Shown in pieces: positions 61,614-64,000 of a stretch of 64,000 nt of DNA (position 1 is its first letter; each line of letters starts with the position of its first letter). The stretch is from Putridiphycobacter roseus (GTDB lineage: Bacteria > Bacteroidota > Bacteroidia > Flavobacteriales_D > Crocinitomicaceae): NCBI RefSeq assembly GCF_003234935.1, contig NZ_QKSB01000002.1:248001-312000 (forward strand), in the 5' to 3' direction. The notes under the pieces were generated by a model. The model had not been told where the DNA came from, did not search any database, and worked only from the letters and a program-made list of their open reading frames with translations. The position numbers and the translations under genes were made by a program.

Positions 61614-61844
61614 CTACCTTTCTTGTAATTTCTCTATCATTTTTTGCTTTTCTTCTTCGGAAAGCTTTGCAGAATTGTCATAGACCATTTTAATAAGATG
61701 GTCTATGGCTTTACTATCATTTTCATAATGTCTACAATCTTTACAAATTGACATGTGAAATTTTAAACCAAAAACAGAAAAAAATGGAAGCTTGACATAC
61801 TTCTTTTTTTCTACTAACAGTGCTGCTTTTTTACAATCAATCAT
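61614..61844 (-). CDS. zinc-finger-type anti-sigma factor
   Basis: A 76-residue protein with the H-x3-C-x2-C type motif (FHMSICKDCRHY) and an N-terminal CKKAALL, matching ZAS-like anti-sigma factors of Bacteroidota. It overlaps the sigma gene stop by 8 bp. It should hold the sigma factor until a redox or envelope signal. Confidence 0.78.
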   Translation of the reverse strand: MIDCKKAALLVEKKKYVKLPFFSVFGLKFHMSICKDCRHYENDSKAIDHLIKMVYDNSAKLSEEEKQKMIEKLQER

Positions 61845-62397
61845 TGAACCATGTTTTTTCAAGGCATTCTCGCATTTGCAATTTAGCCCTATGTATTATT
61901 ACCCAGAAATTTGACGCAGTAATATCGTGCTCCTTACATATTTCTTCAGAATCTTTTTCATCCACCATTTTATCCATAAAAACAGTCTTATACTTTTCAG
62001 GTAAACCTTGTACACATCCAAATATTGCGGTCTTTAACTCTGCATTTTCCATGGCCTCTTCAATTTCCGAAATCCTTCCTTTCGGTCGGTGGTTTTCAAG
62101 CCAACCTTCTCCTAAGGGACCTTTACTAAAATAACTGGAAAAAGTATCTGTCTTCCTCGTCTCTTTTTGACGCCAAACATCAATAATTTTACGTTTTAAA
62201 ATAGAGACCAACCAAGTTTTCACCGCGCTATTTCCTTTAAAGTTACTCAACCCTTGCATACCAGCTATAAAAGTATCCTGAACAAGGTCTTTTGCTAAAT
62301 CTTCATCATTTAAACGGGATAGTGCAAAATTAAATAAATAATCGGCGTATTCCTGCACCCATTGAGAAGTGTCTATTGTCGTTTTTTCTAATTTCAT
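61837..62397 (-). CDS. ECF-type RNA polymerase sigma factor
   Basis: A 186-residue sigma factor. Region 2 covers about 15-80 (EDLAKDLVQDTFIAGMQGL and KTWLVSILKRKIIDVWRQ); region 4 has DSEEICKEHDITASNFWVIIHRAKLQMREC. Followed and overlapped by its ZAS-type partner. Confidence 0.92.
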   Translation of the reverse strand: MKLEKTTIDTSQWVQEYADYLFNFALSRLNDEDLAKDLVQDTFIAGMQGLSNFKGNSAVKTWLVSILKRKIIDVWRQKETRKTDTFSSYFSKGPLGEGWLENHRPKGRISEIEEAMENAELKTAIFGCVQGLPEKYKTVFMDKMVDEKDSEEICKEHDITASNFWVIIHRAKLQMRECLEKTWFND

Positions 62398-62484
62398 GCT
62401 TCAAAAACAATAATAAGGATAAAAAATAAAACCTTTGGCATTTAATTATCCAAACTTTGGCATCCCATTTATACCGATTTTTTA

Positions 62485-62492
62485 TAGATTTG
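62485..62492 (+). promoter_or_regulatory. TAnnTTTG -7 element (TAGATTTG)
   Basis: A match 5 bp before the ATG at 62498, fixing that start; a possible earlier start at 62435 lies upstream of the element. Confidence 0.6.
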
Positions 62493-62497
62493 CCACC

Positions 62498-63829
62498 ATG
62501 AGACCTTTGTACTTCTTATTAAAAGTGTTAATTTCCTATGCAATATTGTTATTCTTTAAAAGAAGAAAAACTGTCAATGCGCCTAAAAAATTCAACGAAC
62601 AAACCATTTTTGTTGTCAACCATGCCAGTGCTTTTATGGATCCATGGGTAATTGCGGAATTACAACGTCCAGTTTTGTTTTTTTTAACCAGAGGAGATAT
62701 TTTCAAGACTTGGTTACGACCTATTACATGGGCAGCACATATGATTCCGATATTTAGAACCAAAGAAAATGGTGCCGATTCTGCAGAAAAAAACGAACAA
62801 GTATTTCAAGAAGTTTATAACTTACTTCGAAAGAAAAAATCTATTTTAATATTTGGAGAAGGCTATACGGATGACGTATTTATTAGAAGCTTAAAATCTT
62901 TAAAAAAAGGACCTGCTAGAATTGGATTCGGTGCTATGGAGGCAAATGATTGGAAACTGGATATTAAAATTCAGTCTTCGGGTATTAATTATGCGGATCC
63001 AAACGAATTTCGTTCAGAAGTATTAGTCTCTAATTCAAAACCTATTCACTTAAAAGATTTTAAAGCCGAATACATAAAAAATAAAGCCAAAACCATTACT
63101 AAAATCACTAAAATGGTTACGGTAAATCTCCAAGAACAATTGACCTATTTGGAAGATGAAAAATTAACTGTATTACATAATCAAATTCAATCCATTACAA
63201 AAAAAGGAATTGCACACCACCAATCTGATGAGCGCATTAAACTTGAGACACGCTGGCGTTACAGTCAAAAGTTAGCGACTTTTATAAATGGTAATTATTC
63301 GGAAGAGGACCCAAAATGGATCACTTTAAAATCTACCTTATCTAGCTATTTTAAGCTATTAAAAAAAGAACAAATTGAAGACCAATGGGTTTTAGATTAT
63401 AGTGAAGGAAAAAAACCAAACCTATTTTTAAGGGGACTATTACTACTCGTTTGTCTACCGATATTTTTAATCGGTTGTTTTCACCACCTTATCCCATATT
63501 TATTTGTGAAGCGATTTACAGAAAAAACATTTAAAAGAAGGGTGTTTTGGAGTGGTATAAAATTAATTATGGGGTATGTAGTACTTGCCTTGTTTAACAT
63601 TTTACTCTGCTTATTTCTAAATTATGCATTCGACCTAATGGACACTTGGATCCTTTGGATTTACATCCTATTCATAGTCCCACCTTTTGGCGTAGTAGCA
63701 TATTGGTATGCCCTATATTTTAAACAAACGCTTCAACTGGCAGGTTTAGATAAAAATAAGCTCGAGAAATTAAAAAAAGAAAGAGAAAAATGTGCTGCAC
63801 TGATTACTGCAGACATATCTTTGCATTAA
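62498..63829 (+). CDS. PlsC-type lysophospholipid acyltransferase with C-terminal membrane extension
   Basis: A 443-residue protein. The N-terminal half is a PlsC acyltransferase: VNHASAFMDPW (H-x4-D motif, about 46-56) and a FGEGYTDDV block in place of the usual EGTR. The C-terminal half has a helical linker and four hydrophobic segments (about 310-435), unlike the usual 240-residue PlsC. It probably acylates lysophosphatidate or another lyso-lipid at the inner membrane. Confidence 0.78.
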   Translation: MRPLYFLLKVLISYAILLFFKRRKTVNAPKKFNEQTIFVVNHASAFMDPWVIAELQRPVLFFLTRGDIFKTWLRPITWAAHMIPIFRTKENGADSAEKNEQVFQEVYNLLRKKKSILIFGEGYTDDVFIRSLKSLKKGPARIGFGAMEANDWKLDIKIQSSGINYADPNEFRSEVLVSNSKPIHLKDFKAEYIKNKAKTITKITKMVTVNLQEQLTYLEDEKLTVLHNQIQSITKKGIAHHQSDERIKLETRWRYSQKLATFINGNYSEEDPKWITLKSTLSSYFKLLKKEQIEDQWVLDYSEGKKPNLFLRGLLLLVCLPIFLIGCFHHLIPYLFVKRFTEKTFKRRVFWSGIKLIMGYVVLALFNILLCLFLNYAFDLMDTWILWIYILFIVPPFGVVAYWYALYFKQTLQLAGLDKNKLEKLKKEREKCAALITADISLH

Positions 63830-63901
63830 AACTAGTTAGTCTCCAAATATTTAAGCTGTTTATTTTAATTCATTCTATGGTTTTATTTCCATAAAATGTA
63901 G

Positions 63902-63909
63902 TAAATTTG
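63902..63909 (+). promoter_or_regulatory. TAnnTTTG -7 element (TAAATTTG)
   Basis: A match 20 bp before the ATG at 63930. Confidence 0.5.
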
Positions 63910-63929
63910 ATTAAATCAAAAGCTTAAAT

Positions 63930-64000
63930 ATGAAATTTATATTTATTGTAACCAGCATACTAATTTCTTGTATGAGTCAAGCGCAAGAAAGCTACACTAC
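63930..64000 (+). CDS. exported protein, N-terminal fragment
   Basis: The first 23 codons of a gene that leaves the window. They form a signal peptide (MKFIFIVTSILISCMSQAQE); the Cys could also be a lipobox. The rest is not visible. Confidence 0.6.
   Translation, partial: MKFIFIVTSILISCMSQAQESYT

Overview
The window reads as low-GC chromosomal DNA of a free-living Bacteroidota, most likely Flavobacteriales. Three secreted proteins carry type IX secretion (T9SS) C-terminal sorting domains. Promoters fit the Bacteroidota -7 element TAnnTTTG. BshB1 (bacillithiol), a split two-subunit methylmalonyl-CoA mutase, DUF4296, DUF6249 and GIN-domain proteins, and several ECF sigma factors point the same way. 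I see no tRNA, rRNA, CRISPR array, prophage or insertion sequence. Genus cannot be fixed from the sequence.

Layout. 1-7.2 kb (+): the tail of a SpoIIE-type phosphatase, a DUF2975/HTH pair, an SPFH membrane protein coupled to a small ribbon-helix-helix protein, a T9SS-exported nuclease/phosphatase-fold protein, an alpha/beta hydrolase, and a two-gene unit of an E1-like (ThiF-fold) enzyme with a GNAT-like acyltransferase. 7.3-13.7 kb (-): an ABC transporter with a two-component system, a small Cys-rich membrane protein, a GIN-domain lipoprotein and a PagL-like lipid A deacylase. 13.7-16.2 kb (+): mazG, an ECF sigma factor and a TPR membrane protein. 16.2-28.6 kb (-): two thioredoxin-fold proteins, a large T9SS repeat protein, a second two-component system, and a tetR-tolC-MFP-RND efflux operon. 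28.7-36.7 kb: ribH, a TPR protein, a polytopic glycosyltransferase, bshB1-bioA, and a sigma/anti-sigma unit. 36.8-46.6 kb: methylmalonyl-CoA mutase, a universal stress protein, an EamA transporter, dihydroorotase and pepT. 46.8-51.5 kb: an SDR reductase, a divergent truA, and an SCO/YwqK/YHYH/YHYH operon. 52.3-58 kb: a DtxR-type regulator, a rhomboid, a hipBA module, and a T9SS protein with a truncated duplicate of its own 5' end. 58.2-64 kb: a Rof-like protein, a nitroreductase, gap, purB, an ECF sigma/anti-sigma pair, a PlsC-like acyltransferase and the start of one more secreted protein.

The most unusual signal is non-coding. Between 19.5 and 19.8 kb there are two four-copy arrays of a CTGT-centred 11-bp unit, exactly one unit per helical turn. 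They lie upstream of the T9SS repeat protein and just downstream of an OmpR-family two-component operon. This looks like a PhoB-type multi-site operator and suggests a surface-protein circuit. Also notable are the E1-like/GNAT pair, a 142-of-143-bp identical tract shared by the two YHYH genes (gene conversion), and a TruA homologue altered around its catalytic loop.
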